A stretch of DNA of 64,000 nt, from contig JAKLKQ010000026.1 of assembly GCA_023150555.1 (NCBI GenBank), positions 19,838-83,837 on the forward strand. The letters run 5' to 3'. The translations under genes were made by a program, and so were the position numbers. Source of the DNA: Planctomycetota bacterium (lineage in GTDB: Bacteria > Planctomycetota > SZUA-567 > H5-PLA8). Positions 25,694-35,867 of this stretch are shown piece after piece. Numbering within the stretch: position 1 is the first letter of the stretch; the number at the start of each line of letters is the position of its first letter. A model generated the notes under the pieces. It saw only the letters and a program-made list of their open reading frames with translations, had not been told where the DNA came from and did not search any database.

Positions 25694-26565
25694 GCGTTGG
25701 CCTTCCCTACTTTGGGTTCGCCGCCCTGCCGTGGGGATTCTGGAACGGTTTGGTACGTGCGGCTCATCCTATCCTCGGCGTGCATAGTACGTTCTGCTAT
25801 GTCCTCTACGATTAGCAGGCAGAGCGTAAGGGGGAAGTAGATACGAAACAAGAGGATAGCTTGGCCGAACAAGTAAAAATACGCCGTCCGGCATGCATAG
25901 CGCAACCTAGCGTTGAGTCAGCGAAAATTCGGTCCCAATGGAAGATCATAATTCTGAACAGGTTGTGGTGGATTGCCCCCAGTTCCAGATGTGATTCCTC
26001 CCGGGATGGCCGAAACTCCTTTTGGTACCTGGCCGTAGGTGACACAAAGACATCCTAACGCGAAGGTCGCACGGGAAGGTATTTGTTTGTCTCTACGGCT
26101 CAGCATCTGAGATACTCGCCATGGATTTGGGTTTTCCACCTTAAGAGAAGCCGGACTTACACATTGCGTTCTAGATGGTATGCAAATGAACCTGGGTTCC
26201 AGCCCAACCAGTCTGGATCTTCAAGGTACCAATTCCCTTCTTTCTGAAGCCGGCGATTCCAATTCCTGGAAGGGCATGGACATCCACGCAAACTCGGAAT
26301 CCAGACCTCGAACATCCGAGATCAGGACTTTATTTTGGATCGAAAACTCCGCTAGAAAATTTTCCCACTTTTACCATGTTCTCACTTGACATGGGATTCC
26401 CGCTTCGCTATCAGAAAGCACGATTCGTAAAGTGGTCGGAGGTCATGCAAAAGCCTGCAAGGACGGGGCCTCGGGGGGCCTTCCTGGTTCGGCGGCAACC
26501 TCAAGACGAACGAACTCCGGTTTAAGTCATGTAGGCGATTCGGGTTAATAATGGAGTGACCAACA
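25694..26565. other. 872-nt AT-richer gap between divergent operons
   Basis: It separates the type II secretion operon (minus) from the RHS operon (plus) and must carry promoters for both. No frame is convincing on either strand. Composition is clearly less GC-rich than the flanks, especially 25840-26400. Apart from the promoter-like pair at 26386-26414 nothing specific is recognised. Confidence 0.4.
26386..26414 (+). promoter_or_regulatory. Candidate sigma70-type promoter for the 26566 gene and RHS operon
   Basis: A perfect TTGACA (26386-26391) stands 17 bp before TATCAG (26409-26414, four of six bases of TATAAT). It lies in an AT-rich stretch about 150 nt before the ATG at 26566. This is the best promoter match in the window. 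Confidence 0.5.
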
Positions 26566-27330
26566 ATGTCACGTGTTTTGACTGCACCACGGCTTACAGT
26601 TCTTGCACTGCTAATTCTTTTGGGCGCTGGGGTTTGGCTCTACGCCAGCCGTAGCGGAGGTAACGCTAGCACCGCCTCCGGCGATTCCGCTCCGGATCCT
26701 TCCACCGGCAAGGAAAGCCAGGCAGCCAAGGTGCCCGCGCCCGTCGAGGAACGCCAACCGGCACCCGACGGTTCGCCTGCAGGGGAAAACGCGTCAGCCG
26801 ACAAGGAACAGCCTACGGAGCCGGAAGAGAAACTCGCCACTGCCGTTCCCGTGAAGGCGGACGCCAATCCGCAGGCCAAGTCGATCGCAGAAGCCCTGAA
26901 GACCAAGACCCACCCTGAACGCCTCAGCGCCATGCTGCCGCCAAAGGCTTTTGATGCCGACGCGTTTGCCCGCAACCCGGACCTGTACACACAGGCCCAC
27001 GAGCCGGGACGCGTCTTCCAGGCTGCTCAGCCCGGCCGCGATGTGCCCGCGCTGAGAGCCGAAGGGTCGCGCTTTCACGCGCTCAAGCAGGGCGAGTCGG
27101 CGGAACTGGTCGTGCGCGGCAAGCCCGGCGCACCGGTCTCCTTCACGACCTTCGACATGGGCACTTTCGCCGAGAACAAGTTGAGCACGGTTACCGTCCG
27201 CGCCGACGACAAGGGCTTGGCACGCGCGACCTTTGTCGCCTCGGCCGGAGCGATCAACGACGTCAACATCCTGGCCGCCTCGCCGCTGGCCTCGGGTGAC
27301 GTGAGCTTCAAGGTGGAAGTGGTCAAGTAG
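26566..27330 (+). CDS. Membrane-anchored Ig-like protein of unknown function
   Basis: 254 residues with GGAG before the ATG. An N-terminal hydrophobic anchor (LTVLALLILLGAGVWLY) is followed by a long low-complexity Pro/Ala/Glu/Lys linker (about 30-115). A conserved-looking module with PERLSAMLPPKAFDADAFAR comes next, then a C-terminal beta-sandwich (ESAELVVRGKPGAPVSFTT, LSTVTVRADDKGLARATFV). The last part resembles bacterial Ig-like folds. It precedes the RHS gene by 76 nt on the same strand, so it may be an accessory to export or display of the RHS protein. No family is recognised. Confidence 0.65.
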   Translation: MSRVLTAPRLTVLALLILLGAGVWLYASRSGGNASTASGDSAPDPSTGKESQAAKVPAPVEERQPAPDGSPAGENASADKEQPTEPEEKLATAVPVKADANPQAKSIAEALKTKTHPERLSAMLPPKAFDADAFARNPDLYTQAHEPGRVFQAAQPGRDVPALRAEGSRFHALKQGESAELVVRGKPGAPVSFTTFDMGTFAENKLSTVTVRADDKGLARATFVASAGAINDVNILAASPLASGDVSFKVEVVK

Positions 27331-27406
27331 CCATAGCTGGGAAGCAATTTCACTTGGTCAAAGGCTGATTCGGAATCTCGAAACCCGCAGCACACAGGAG
27401 CCTCAC

Positions 27407-30400
27407 ATGCCCAGGTTTTCACTGATCGTCGCCGGACTGGTCGCCGCGGCTTGCGCCGTCTCTTCGGCTCGCGCCACGGAGTTCAATCAGGCGAATCCCT
27501 TCGATCGCCAAGGTGGCGAGATTGTAGTCTTTGATACCGGGGCCGTCAGCGTATGTAAGAATCCAGGGCCATTAACCTATTGCAGCGCATGCGAAGAGGG
27601 CAAATACGACGTCCTTTCCACCGTCGTTTGCAGGACGGATACGCCCATTCCCCAGCCCCAGTTTTCTAAGTCCGCCTCCCTCATCGACAACGTCGGTCTT
27701 AACCACCTGCACTACGCCGACGATTACACCTACGGCTCGTCTAGCGGTGGCTGCTCGCCCTGCGGCGCCTCCGCTGGCGCCTCGTCGTCCTCTGTGCCCC
27801 AGCTCCTGCTTTCCCGCATCCACCGCTACCGTGACGTTGCCACCCAGAGTTCTTTCGGCCAGGGCGTCTTCTCGACCTTTGACCACAAGATTTTCCTCTA
27901 TACGCTCGGCAACGGAGACCTGCTTTGTGACGTGATCGACCCGATTTCGCCGAACTTCTTCCGTCTAGTGGATGGTCCTTACAGCGCCCATCCGTACAAC
28001 CCTGGCGGGACCCGCACCGGCGTCTACAAGGCCTTCAAGACACAGTCGCACAAGGAACTGCAGTTGCTTGACATCAACGGAGCGCTGACCACCACCCAGG
28101 CCAACGCGAAGAGCGCCGTGCTGTACTCCTGGAACGGCCAGAAAACCTACTTCCAGATCGTTTCCATTGACGGCCAGTTGGTCGGCCGCGTGACGCGCTA
28201 TGAGGACCGTAACGGCTACGCCATCGCCCTGACCTACAAGTACCAGCCCGGCGATGACCTCCAGGGCTCCGAGCCGCGCCTCTGGCAGATCGACACCGTA
28301 ACCGACGCCCACAGCAAGCAGATGTCCTTCACCTACCATGCGGCGCAGGTCGGCGCCCGCTGGGCGGTCAGCCGCGTGGATTTCCCCAACGGCACCTTTG
28401 CCGAATACGCGTATACCGACGGATTCCTCTCCTCAGTGAGCCTGCCCGACGCCACGACTTCCACGATTACGCGCGCCTTCAACGTGCCCTCGAACTGCAT
28501 CACCGTCGAATACCGCGACGCTGCCGCTGAAGGAACGCACCGCAACAAGACCATCTACCTGACCACCCAGTACACGCTGATCGGCGGGCAGATCGACGAT
28601 CTCTTCCCCACGTCGGGACAGCTAATCCGCATGGCCGTCAACGGCGACGACGAAGTCACGTACCTGAATATCCCGCATTCCGCCCAGACGCGGATATATG
28701 TGTACGAGGGGAATGGCGTGCTGAAGTGGGTTGACGAGGTGGGTTGGAACAACGTCAAGTACGCCAAGACCTGGAGCATCACCGACGCAGGCGGCGCGTT
28801 TGCCTACGCCAACGTCACTACTTCCATGGAAGGCACCTTCGATTCGCTGCACTACCCGAACTCGCGGCGCTGGTACGAGCAGACCCCCGACTACCTCAAG
28901 GACATCACGGGCCGCAGGCGCGATTTCCTCTACGACTCTGATCTGCACGCGACGAAGGTCACCTATCCTGACACCACCTTCGAGACGTTCGAGCGCAACG
29001 GGTTCAAGCAGCGCACGCGGCACATCGACCGCCTGAACCGCGTCGAGGAGCGCACGTACGACTCGCGGGGCAACCTGCTCACGCTGACCACCGGCCGCGT
29101 CTGGGACGGCAACGCCGTGCAGAACACGCCCGAGACCGCCACCTGGACCTACGAGTATTTCCCGGCGGCGCACGCGAACCAGTTCCTCCTGAAGTCCGCC
29201 ACGGACGCCAACGGCAACGTGACCGATTACGTGTACGACGCCAACCAGTTCCTGGTGAAGGTGACCGAGCCGCCGGACGTGGTTGCCGGAATTCGCGCGG
29301 AGAACCTCTTCGCGTATGACTCGGCCGGGCGCCTGGTCTCCACCACCGACGCCGAGAACCGCGTCACGACCTACGCGTACGATGCCCGCAACCGCGTTAG
29401 TACGATAACCTACAACGACACGACCTCCGAGGGCTTCGTCTACGGAACGGGCGTCGACGCCAACCTGCTGGTCCAGAAGACCGACCGCGTCGGAAACATT
29501 ACGGACATCGACTACGACGTGACCGGCCGGCAAATCCAGCGAGTGGAAGGCAGCAACGATCCGGCCATCGCCGCCGTGCATACTTGCACCTTCCGGCCCG
29601 GCAGCAACGCCGAGGACACCTGCGTGGATCTGGGCGAGCGCTCCATTCATGGGTATGACTACCGCGGCCGCCGCGTGACGACCACCCGCCAACCCAACCG
29701 CTCGGAGCCGGGCGGCAACCCCAAGCTCCTGACGACGACCACGACGTACACCAACAACGAGGTCTCCAGCGTTACCGACGAGTACGGGCGCCGCGTCCGT
29801 TATGGCTATGCTTCCTCGGATCCGTACGTGACGCGCATCCTGCGCGAGACGGTTCCCGGTGCGACGACCTACTCCGTCACAACGTATTCGCGCAGCTTCG
29901 TCAACAACGCCAAGTACACGATCGAGGACATGACTTACGATGCCGAAGGCCAAATGCTGACGCGCATCGACGGTCGCGGCATCGAAAGCACCTTTGCCTA
30001 CGATTCGCGCGGGCGGATGACGTCTTCCGTGGAAGCCGCGCGGCAGTGGGATACCGGCACCAGCCAGTATCTCGTCACGAAGCTCGGCGCGCGGACGGAA
30101 TACTCTTACGATGCGCAGGGCAACCGCACCGCGGTCAAGATGCCGCGCTCCTTCCGACAGCAGACGGACGGCACCTTTATTGCCGGCGGCGACGGCGACT
30201 TCATCACCTCCTCTACCTATACTGGGCGTAACCTTCTGAAGAGCAGGACGGAAGCCACCGGCCGCGCGGAAGCGGCTACCGAGAACTACACCTATTACCT
30301 GGATCAACGCATAAAGGACCGCGTCGACGCGCGCGGGAACACCTGGACGACCCTCTGGTCGCGCTGCTGCGGGTTCCATAAGGTCGAGGCCCAGCCCGCC

Positions 30401-33400
30401 GCCGACGTGGACGACAACGTCAACTCGGCGGATACCCGTGCGGCCGATATAGGCAACCGCGACAGCCTCAACCGCCTGGTCCATCAATTCGTCGTGCCCG
30501 ACTGGTCAATCTATCCTCAGGATCCGCAGTTGGCCGACGCGATCTACCATGACCCGCCGACGACCCTGAACGAAGTCACCATCCGCTATGACGCGCGCAG
30601 CCGCCCGATCGCGCAGACGGTCTGGCTGATCGAGTTGGGAAACGTGTCGAAGAACGACCCGCCGATCGCCGGCGACCACGGCACGCAGGCCAGCGACGGG
30701 CTAACTACGCGCTGGGTTTATGACGACGACCTGACCGACAGCACCGGCCTGGACGCGACCTACGCCGCGAAGCTCGCTGAACTCGGCAGTGGCTACTTTG
30801 GCGACGGTTCGACGGGTACAGCTGTGGAAGTTACCAACCCCGAAGGCGAGAAGTCCGTCACGGTCTTCGACGGAATGGGACGCGCGGTAATGACCATCGA
30901 CGGGAATTTGAACACCCGCAAGGTCGTTTACGATGCCGTCGTCGCGGGCACCCCGGGCGCCCTGGGCAGCGTCGTCGAGACGGTCAATTTCGATGGACTG
31001 AACCACACGACCAAGCAGCGCGTTGATGGTATTGGCCGTGTGTTGTCGGTAGTGGACGCCGAAACCCGCACGACCTCGCTGTCCTACGACAACAACTCCA
31101 ACCGCGTCAAGAGCCGCGACCCGAACAACGTCGGCGACGACTGCACGTTCGATGCGCGGGACCGCGAGGTCCTGTGCGTGGACACGGTAAGCAACAAGCG
31201 CGTGTCGCTCTTCGACAACCACAACAACCTTAAAAAGACGCTTGATGGCATCGCCAGCGCTGGGTTCACGGCGGCGACGGCGCTCGCCAAGCAGGCCGAC
31301 TACGATTTCGGTGCGGAAGCAGGCGCCACACTCTGCTCGTACGATGGCAGGGATCGAAAGGTTTCCTGCACCGACCGCCTCAGCGGCACGACCCAGTATG
31401 CGTTCGATGCCAACAGCAACCTGTTGACCCTGACCGACGCGGAGACGCGCGCAACAAACTACCTCTACGATGCCCGAAACTTGAGGATCAAGGAGACGTA
31501 CCCCGACCACAACCTGCCCGACAACGGCGAGGTCTTCTTCGCCTACGATGCCGCCCAGCGCATGACCCGCCGGACCGACCAGGTCCCGGACAACACGGCC
31601 TTCGTCTACGACAGGGCCAACCGCCTGACCCAGCGGACGTACCCCGACGCCCTAAACGACGCCTTCACCTATGACCAGGCGAGCCGCTTGCTTACCGCCT
31701 CCAGCGCCCGCTATAATAACGTCGTGACACGGGTGTACGACGACGCCTCCCGCCTGACCAGCGAGACCCTGACTGTCGGGGGCCAGAATTTCCCCGTCCA
31801 GAGCGCCTACGACGCCGCCAACCGCAGGACGTCCATTACCTATCCGGAAGGTAAGGTCGTCGCCCAGGCGTTCACCGACCGCGACCAGTTGTCGAGCGTT
31901 TCGTACGATGGTTCCAACGTCGCGACTCTTGTCTATGACGTCGGCATGCGCCAGACGACCAAGACATTTGCCAACGGCAAGGTCGAGACGCGGACGTACC
32001 GCCTCGACAACCGCCTGACCCAGATCCAGACGCCAGGCGTCACGGACTTCACCTTTACTTACGATGCGAACAAGAACCCGCTGACGAAGAACTTCGCGCT
32101 GGATACCTCGGACAACCAGACCTACACCTACGACGCTGAGGATCGTTTGACGAACTTTGCCCGCCAGAGCGGCTTCAATCAGAACTGGACCTTGTCGCTC
32201 GTCGGCGACTGGTCCGCGTTCAACAACAACGGCAACGCCGAGACCCGCACCCACAACAACGTCCACGAGTTGACCGCGATCAACGCGGGGTCGCTCGCCT
32301 ACGACCGCAAGGGCAACCTGACCTCGAACTCGAACGGGCAGGGCTATACGTGGGACTTCGAGAACCTGATGAAGTCGGCGACCGTCGGCGCGGACACGGC
32401 AAATTACGAGTATGACGCGCTCCGTCGCAGGGTGAAAAAGTCCTTCCAGGGCGCGAGCACCGTCTTCGTCTACGACGGCTGGCGCAGCGTGGCCGAGTAC
32501 GAGAACGGGGCATCGGCGAGTTCGCCGGCAAGGGATTTTGTCTACGGGACCTATCTGGACGAGCCGTTGATGATGGTCACGGCGCCTGCTGGCGCGGCGA
32601 CGAAGCGGTACTACCACAGCGACCATCTGTACTCGGTCTACGCGCTGACGGATGCCGCAGGCACGGTGGTCGAGCGCTATAGGTACGAAGGTTATGGGAA
32701 GGCGACTGTGCTGACCGCAGGGTTTGTGGCAAAGACGGACCCGAATTATTCTGAGTTTGGGTCGCCCTGGACCTACACGGGGCAAAGGCTGGATGCGGAG
32801 ACGGGACTGCACTACTACAAGAACAGGTTTTACTCGGCGGGGTTGGGGAGGTTTATCAGCAGGGATCCGATTGGGTATGCGCCAGATGAAGGAAATCTAT
32901 ATCGTTATGTGCTGGGAAACCCGGTCTTCTATAGAGATCCCCTAGGTCTTGAGGATGAGGATGAGTTTAACCCCTTCAAGAAGAATTGGAATGAAATTGC
33001 CGCAGCGCTTGAAATTGATGCGGAGGATTTTTCTGCAACTGACTGGTTTGGAAAAACGGATCTCGAATCCCGATTCCTAGCCAGCCACCCTGAGCTAAGT
33101 CAGAATTGCTGCTCGTCTCCATATACTATAAGTAAGACTTGTGGCCCCAAAACTGAGATAGCTGAAAAAATATATTATACGGGATACAGCAAGAAAACAT
33201 CGTCTATAAGGAAATCGAAGGCAGAAAAGGGCCATGTCAAACGCGATGATATTATAACCTACGATGGCATATGGTATCTCTACCTGCGGGTAAAGTACTA
33301 TGCAAAGGACTGCGTCTGCTGCGAGGAGGCTACAAGCGAATCCGGGGAGCCAATAATCGGTCTACCTCGGAAAACGACATGTAAAGAATATGCCGGAGCA

Positions 33401-33532
33401 GCCCCTGCAGGCACTATATGGATTTTTAAGGGAATGGTTGACATCAGGCGCGGCGACCTCCGAGTTGATTGGCTTTCATTACTTAGCGATCTGGCTGGCG
33501 CCGTACCGCAGCCAGAAGAGAAAGGCAAGTAA
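27407..33532 (+). CDS. Secreted RHS/YD-repeat protein with variable C-terminal tip
   Basis: 2041 residues. AGGAG precedes the ATG, and a Sec signal peptide ends near residue 23 (SSARA). A Cys-rich N-terminal region (about 40-120) leads into dozens of YD repeats (FAYDSAGRLVSTTDAENRV, YDARNRVSTITYND and similar). The RHS core motif lies at about 1785-1848: YTGQRLDAETGLHYYKNRFY, FISRDPIGY, NLYRYVLGNP, RDPLGL. RHS proteins form a hollow beta-shell that encloses a toxin-like tip. The ~190-residue tip after DPLGL has at least nine Cys (NCCSSP, DCVCCEE), no match I recognise, and AT-richer DNA than the core. It is thus a candidate polymorphic toxin exported by Sec and possibly the type II system. 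Confidence 0.9.
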   Translation: MPRFSLIVAGLVAAACAVSSARATEFNQANPFDRQGGEIVVFDTGAVSVCKNPGPLTYCSACEEGKYDVLSTVVCRTDTPIPQPQFSKSASLIDNVGLNHLHYADDYTYGSSSGGCSPCGASAGASSSSVPQLLLSRIHRYRDVATQSSFGQGVFSTFDHKIFLYTLGNGDLLCDVIDPISPNFFRLVDGPYSAHPYNPGGTRTGVYKAFKTQSHKELQLLDINGALTTTQANAKSAVLYSWNGQKTYFQIVSIDGQLVGRVTRYEDRNGYAIALTYKYQPGDDLQGSEPRLWQIDTVTDAHSKQMSFTYHAAQVGARWAVSRVDFPNGTFAEYAYTDGFLSSVSLPDATTSTITRAFNVPSNCITVEYRDAAAEGTHRNKTIYLTTQYTLIGGQIDDLFPTSGQLIRMAVNGDDEVTYLNIPHSAQTRIYVYEGNGVLKWVDEVGWNNVKYAKTWSITDAGGAFAYANVTTSMEGTFDSLHYPNSRRWYEQTPDYLKDITGRRRDFLYDSDLHATKVTYPDTTFETFERNGFKQRTRHIDRLNRVEERTYDSRGNLLTLTTGRVWDGNAVQNTPETATWTYEYFPAAHANQFLLKSATDANGNVTDYVYDANQFLVKVTEPPDVVAGIRAENLFAYDSAGRLVSTTDAENRVTTYAYDARNRVSTITYNDTTSEGFVYGTGVDANLLVQKTDRVGNITDIDYDVTGRQIQRVEGSNDPAIAAVHTCTFRPGSNAEDTCVDLGERSIHGYDYRGRRVTTTRQPNRSEPGGNPKLLTTTTTYTNNEVSSVTDEYGRRVRYGYASSDPYVTRILRETVPGATTYSVTTYSRSFVNNAKYTIEDMTYDAEGQMLTRIDGRGIESTFAYDSRGRMTSSVEAARQWDTGTSQYLVTKLGARTEYSYDAQGNRTAVKMPRSFRQQTDGTFIAGGDGDFITSSTYTGRNLLKSRTEATGRAEAATENYTYYLDQRIKDRVDARGNTWTTLWSRCCGFHKVEAQPAADVDDNVNSADTRAADIGNRDSLNRLVHQFVVPDWSIYPQDPQLADAIYHDPPTTLNEVTIRYDARSRPIAQTVWLIELGNVSKNDPPIAGDHGTQASDGLTTRWVYDDDLTDSTGLDATYAAKLAELGSGYFGDGSTGTAVEVTNPEGEKSVTVFDGMGRAVMTIDGNLNTRKVVYDAVVAGTPGALGSVVETVNFDGLNHTTKQRVDGIGRVLSVVDAETRTTSLSYDNNSNRVKSRDPNNVGDDCTFDARDREVLCVDTVSNKRVSLFDNHNNLKKTLDGIASAGFTAATALAKQADYDFGAEAGATLCSYDGRDRKVSCTDRLSGTTQYAFDANSNLLTLTDAETRATNYLYDARNLRIKETYPDHNLPDNGEVFFAYDAAQRMTRRTDQVPDNTAFVYDRANRLTQRTYPDALNDAFTYDQASRLLTASSARYNNVVTRVYDDASRLTSETLTVGGQNFPVQSAYDAANRRTSITYPEGKVVAQAFTDRDQLSSVSYDGSNVATLVYDVGMRQTTKTFANGKVETRTYRLDNRLTQIQTPGVTDFTFTYDANKNPLTKNFALDTSDNQTYTYDAEDRLTNFARQSGFNQNWTLSLVGDWSAFNNNGNAETRTHNNVHELTAINAGSLAYDRKGNLTSNSNGQGYTWDFENLMKSATVGADTANYEYDALRRRVKKSFQGASTVFVYDGWRSVAEYENGASASSPARDFVYGTYLDEPLMMVTAPAGAATKRYYHSDHLYSVYALTDAAGTVVERYRYEGYGKATVLTAGFVAKTDPNYSEFGSPWTYTGQRLDAETGLHYYKNRFYSAGLGRFISRDPIGYAPDEGNLYRYVLGNPVFYRDPLGLEDEDEFNPFKKNWNEIAAALEIDAEDFSATDWFGKTDLESRFLASHPELSQNCCSSPYTISKTCGPKTEIAEKIYYTGYSKKTSSIRKSKAEKGHVKRDDIITYDGIWYLYLRVKYYAKDCVCCEEATSESGEPIIGLPRKTTCKEYAGAAPAGTIWIFKGMVDIRRGDLRVDWLSLLSDLAGAVPQPEEKGK

Positions 33533-33546
33533 GGGAAAATCGCAGC

Positions 33547-34794
33547 ATGAGATTCTCCCTTAGCACCTTCATAATTTTCATAGTTGGTGCTAGCTCTTTG
33601 ATAGTGACTCTTATCACTGGCGCTGCTTGGAGGGAAATTTATTCAAATTCCTCCATCGGAAACGGCTGGGTTGGCATTGTAGGTTTTTCGAAGGATGACG
33701 CGTTCGTTGTAATTGACGATGGGAACGTGCATTGCCTGTCCATTGCGACACTAGAGCATAGGGTATTTGACCCTTCAGAGGTGGATGCATTGCTTGCCGT
33801 TGCAGATTATAGAGTACTATTTATCGGACACGACGGAAAACTTCGGCGCGCAAAAGTTAACGCAATGAGTCTTGAGAAACTGGAGCCGGAAGATTCAAAG
33901 GCATATTCGAAATCGCAAGCAGGTTACAACTCAAGGGAAGGTGCGATCGCGCTGATCGAACAAAGCTCTCGGCAGTGCATTTTATGGACGGGAAATGAAA
34001 GTAGTATTGGCCCCGAAATTTCCTTGCGTGAGGGAACCAATTTCCGAGTTAAGCCCACGGAGGACGGAAGAGCACTTATCGCCGTGTATGGCATGGAATA
34101 CCAGGTTGTTGACGGCCACGGAAGGGATGAAACAGGCCATATCCTACATAAAAGGGGCGTGCCGCTTGCCGATTTCTTGTGGCTTGACATTGATCGAGTT
34201 TTTCTTTGCCTATACGAATCTGGGCAAGTTGATTGCTATACGCCAACAAATTCAGACGCTGTGTATTCAGGAAAGATAGAGTGTATAGCGTCCATCCCTG
34301 GCTCTGCCAGGGCTACTGGAAACGGCAGGCGCGTGGCAATTCTTCAGCCCAATTCATCAGAAGTAATGCTTCTTGATTTTCGAGGACCCGTTTCGGATGA
34401 GAGAATACCTGTTAACGGCCTGATTGTGTCGGGCGATTTGAATGCAGAAGGAGATAGAATTTGCATTGGGCTTCATGGGGGGGAATTCTGTATTGTAGAC
34501 GCTGTTTCAGGAAGGCAAGTATTCAGGGAGCAGGTCGGCGACGATGATATATACAATTGTAGAATTTCCCCTTCTGGCGGATTTGCAGTTTGCTTTTCTA
34601 GAGACCGCGGTTTGGTAATGTTCAAGAGACTATATCCAGAGTTTTGGTGGGGGCAGTTTTATCGGATAGAAGTATGGCTAACCATCGTGCTCAGTATCGC
34701 TTTGATCTGGAGCCTGCGGAGGGACTGGAAGACATTGCGGGTGAAGCGGGTTGAGTCAAAGGCGGCGGTCGAGGTTAAGGGCAGCGATGCGTAG
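33547..34794 (+). CDS. Double-anchored beta-propeller-like membrane protein
   Basis: 415 residues, starting 14 nt after the RHS gene. It has an N-terminal hydrophobic helix (MRFSLSTFIIFIVGASSLIV) and a C-terminal one (VWLTIVLSIALIWSLRRDWK), with a beta-strand-rich domain of propeller type between (GFSKDDAFVVIDDGNVHCLS, CIGLHGGEFCIVDAVSGRQ, RISPSGGFAVCFSRDRG). The gene at 42799-44004 shares the plan and the end motif (PExWWG ... WLT ... WSLRxDxK). AT-rich like the RHS tip, it probably travelled with it. It may be an immunity or display partner, but the existence of a solitary relative argues it could be a general membrane protein. Confidence 0.65.
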   Translation: MRFSLSTFIIFIVGASSLIVTLITGAAWREIYSNSSIGNGWVGIVGFSKDDAFVVIDDGNVHCLSIATLEHRVFDPSEVDALLAVADYRVLFIGHDGKLRRAKVNAMSLEKLEPEDSKAYSKSQAGYNSREGAIALIEQSSRQCILWTGNESSIGPEISLREGTNFRVKPTEDGRALIAVYGMEYQVVDGHGRDETGHILHKRGVPLADFLWLDIDRVFLCLYESGQVDCYTPTNSDAVYSGKIECIASIPGSARATGNGRRVAILQPNSSEVMLLDFRGPVSDERIPVNGLIVSGDLNAEGDRICIGLHGGEFCIVDAVSGRQVFREQVGDDDIYNCRISPSGGFAVCFSRDRGLVMFKRLYPEFWWGQFYRIEVWLTIVLSIALIWSLRRDWKTLRVKRVESKAAVEVKGSDA

Positions 34795-35197
34795 GTTCTG
34801 CTGGCGGTAATTCAACTCGGCGGAGTTGCGACGCAGGTTGAGGACGCTGGAGAGGTTCCCAGTTAGGACGTTCGACGCGGTCATCGAGGACGCGAGGGGG
34901 TGGCCGAAGGACGAGAAAGCGAAGACGCCCATGAAGCCCAAGTCCAGACGCAGGGCGAGTCCATGACGCCCTTGAGGCTGTTGCCTGGCGTCCCTGCGAG
35001 GTCGCCGAGCCAGGAAAGGGCGAACAGGCTGGCGTTGCTGGGGGTGGCGGTTGACGTGCGGCGGGTAATGCTTTGGAGTCCGAGGTTGGGGACGTTGGTA
35101 TGGAAGTCGGCGAAGGCTGGGCAATCGGTGCACAAGGATGTTCGGCTGCGCAAGCCTTGGCGGGGAATTGTAGAGGGAACTTGAAAGGAGGTTCGCG
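34795..35197. other. 403-nt gap with no convincing gene
   Basis: GC-rich again after the AT-rich RHS tail. Minus-strand frames show protein-like patches (LFALSWLGDLAGTPGNSLKG; NLSSVLNLRRNSAELNYRQQ) in different frames without a start, so this may be a decayed gene of unknown kind. A strong AAAGGAGG at 35184-35191 belongs to the next small gene. Confidence 0.3.
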
Positions 35198-35371
35198 ATG
35201 TCATCTGGAACTTGTCCGACGTGCGGTACTTCAAATGCACAAGGTCTGATGAAGTGTAGGCTGTGCGGTAACGTGCAATGCTCAACCAAGTGCGGTCATG
35301 GGCGCTGCAAAGGGTGCGGAAGGTCCGAAGCTGGGCAGTGGACTGACCCTCGCGCAAGGCAGAAGAAATGA
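35198..35371 (+). CDS. Small eight-cysteine zinc-binding protein
   Basis: 57 residues, with a near-perfect ribosome-binding site (GAAAGGAGG) 6 nt before the ATG. Cysteines fall in four pairs: CPTC (6-9), CRLC (20-23), CSTKC (28-32) and CKGC (37-40), with His34 between; the last ~17 residues are polar and basic. The spacing would bind two zinc ions as a double ribbon or treble clef. No larger domain is attached. It lies in a degraded region after the RHS cassette and is not clearly part of an operon. The function is not recognised; the RBS and Cys pattern make it very likely a real gene. Confidence 0.65.
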   Translation: MSSGTCPTCGTSNAQGLMKCRLCGNVQCSTKCGHGRCKGCGRSEAGQWTDPRARQKK

Positions 35372-35482
35372 CATTCGTGGCTCGCTGATCCGCAGGACGG
35401 CCGCGCAGGAAGTAAAGAATTGCCGCCGGCGATGGCTGCCGGTAGCCTGAACTGTGAATCCCTGGTCAGGGGGAATCACGCC

Positions 35483-35746
35483 ATGGCTATCCACAGAGTC
35501 GGCCCCTACGAGGTCCAGGTCGTACGCCACGAGACGGTCGAGCACGATTCCGTCCTGGTCACGGTCTACCGGCGCAATGCGTTCATCGAGATGGTGGTCG
35601 TGTCGGTGGAAGGGCTCAAGATCGCGGCGCTGAAGCGCAGGGTGCTGTCGCTGCGCGGATGCCGGGAGAACAAGCTTCGCGCCGTCGTGAATGACGCGCG
35701 GAAGCTGGTGCGGGCACAGGCAGGCCGGGGAGTGCGGTCCCGGTGA
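35483..35746 (+). CDS. Small conserved-looking hypothetical protein
   Basis: 87 residues from the ATG at 35483, with CAGGGGG 8-14 nt upstream. The sequence reads like a compact alpha/beta domain: YEVQVVRHETVEHDSVLVTV, FIEMVVVSVEGLKIAALK, then a basic C-terminal helix (RAVVNDARKLVRAQ). No motif is recognised. It converges with the minus-strand gene at 35868. Good RBS and natural composition support coding. Confidence 0.5.
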   Translation: MAIHRVGPYEVQVVRHETVEHDSVLVTVYRRNAFIEMVVVSVEGLKIAALKRRVLSLRGCRENKLRAVVNDARKLVRAQAGRGVRSR

Positions 35747-35867
35747 GCGGCGCGACCCTAGTAGAAACCCGCGAGCGAAGGCCATTGCGCAGCATGCCGC
35801 GCCGCTGGCGCCCCAGGAAACGAGACCGGGCCAGTTTTGAAGGGGGTTGCCAGGCTTGCCCCTGCGC

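Noticed and set aside
25690..25905. 71-codon minus-strand frame ending in the ATGA of gspL
   Set aside because: Composition and hydrophobic pattern are not convincing and no family or good RBS is seen; only the overlap with gspL speaks for it.
28622..30487. 621-codon open frame antisense to the RHS gene
   Set aside because: A by-product of GC-rich periodic YD repeats; Val/Arg/Gly-heavy and without domains.
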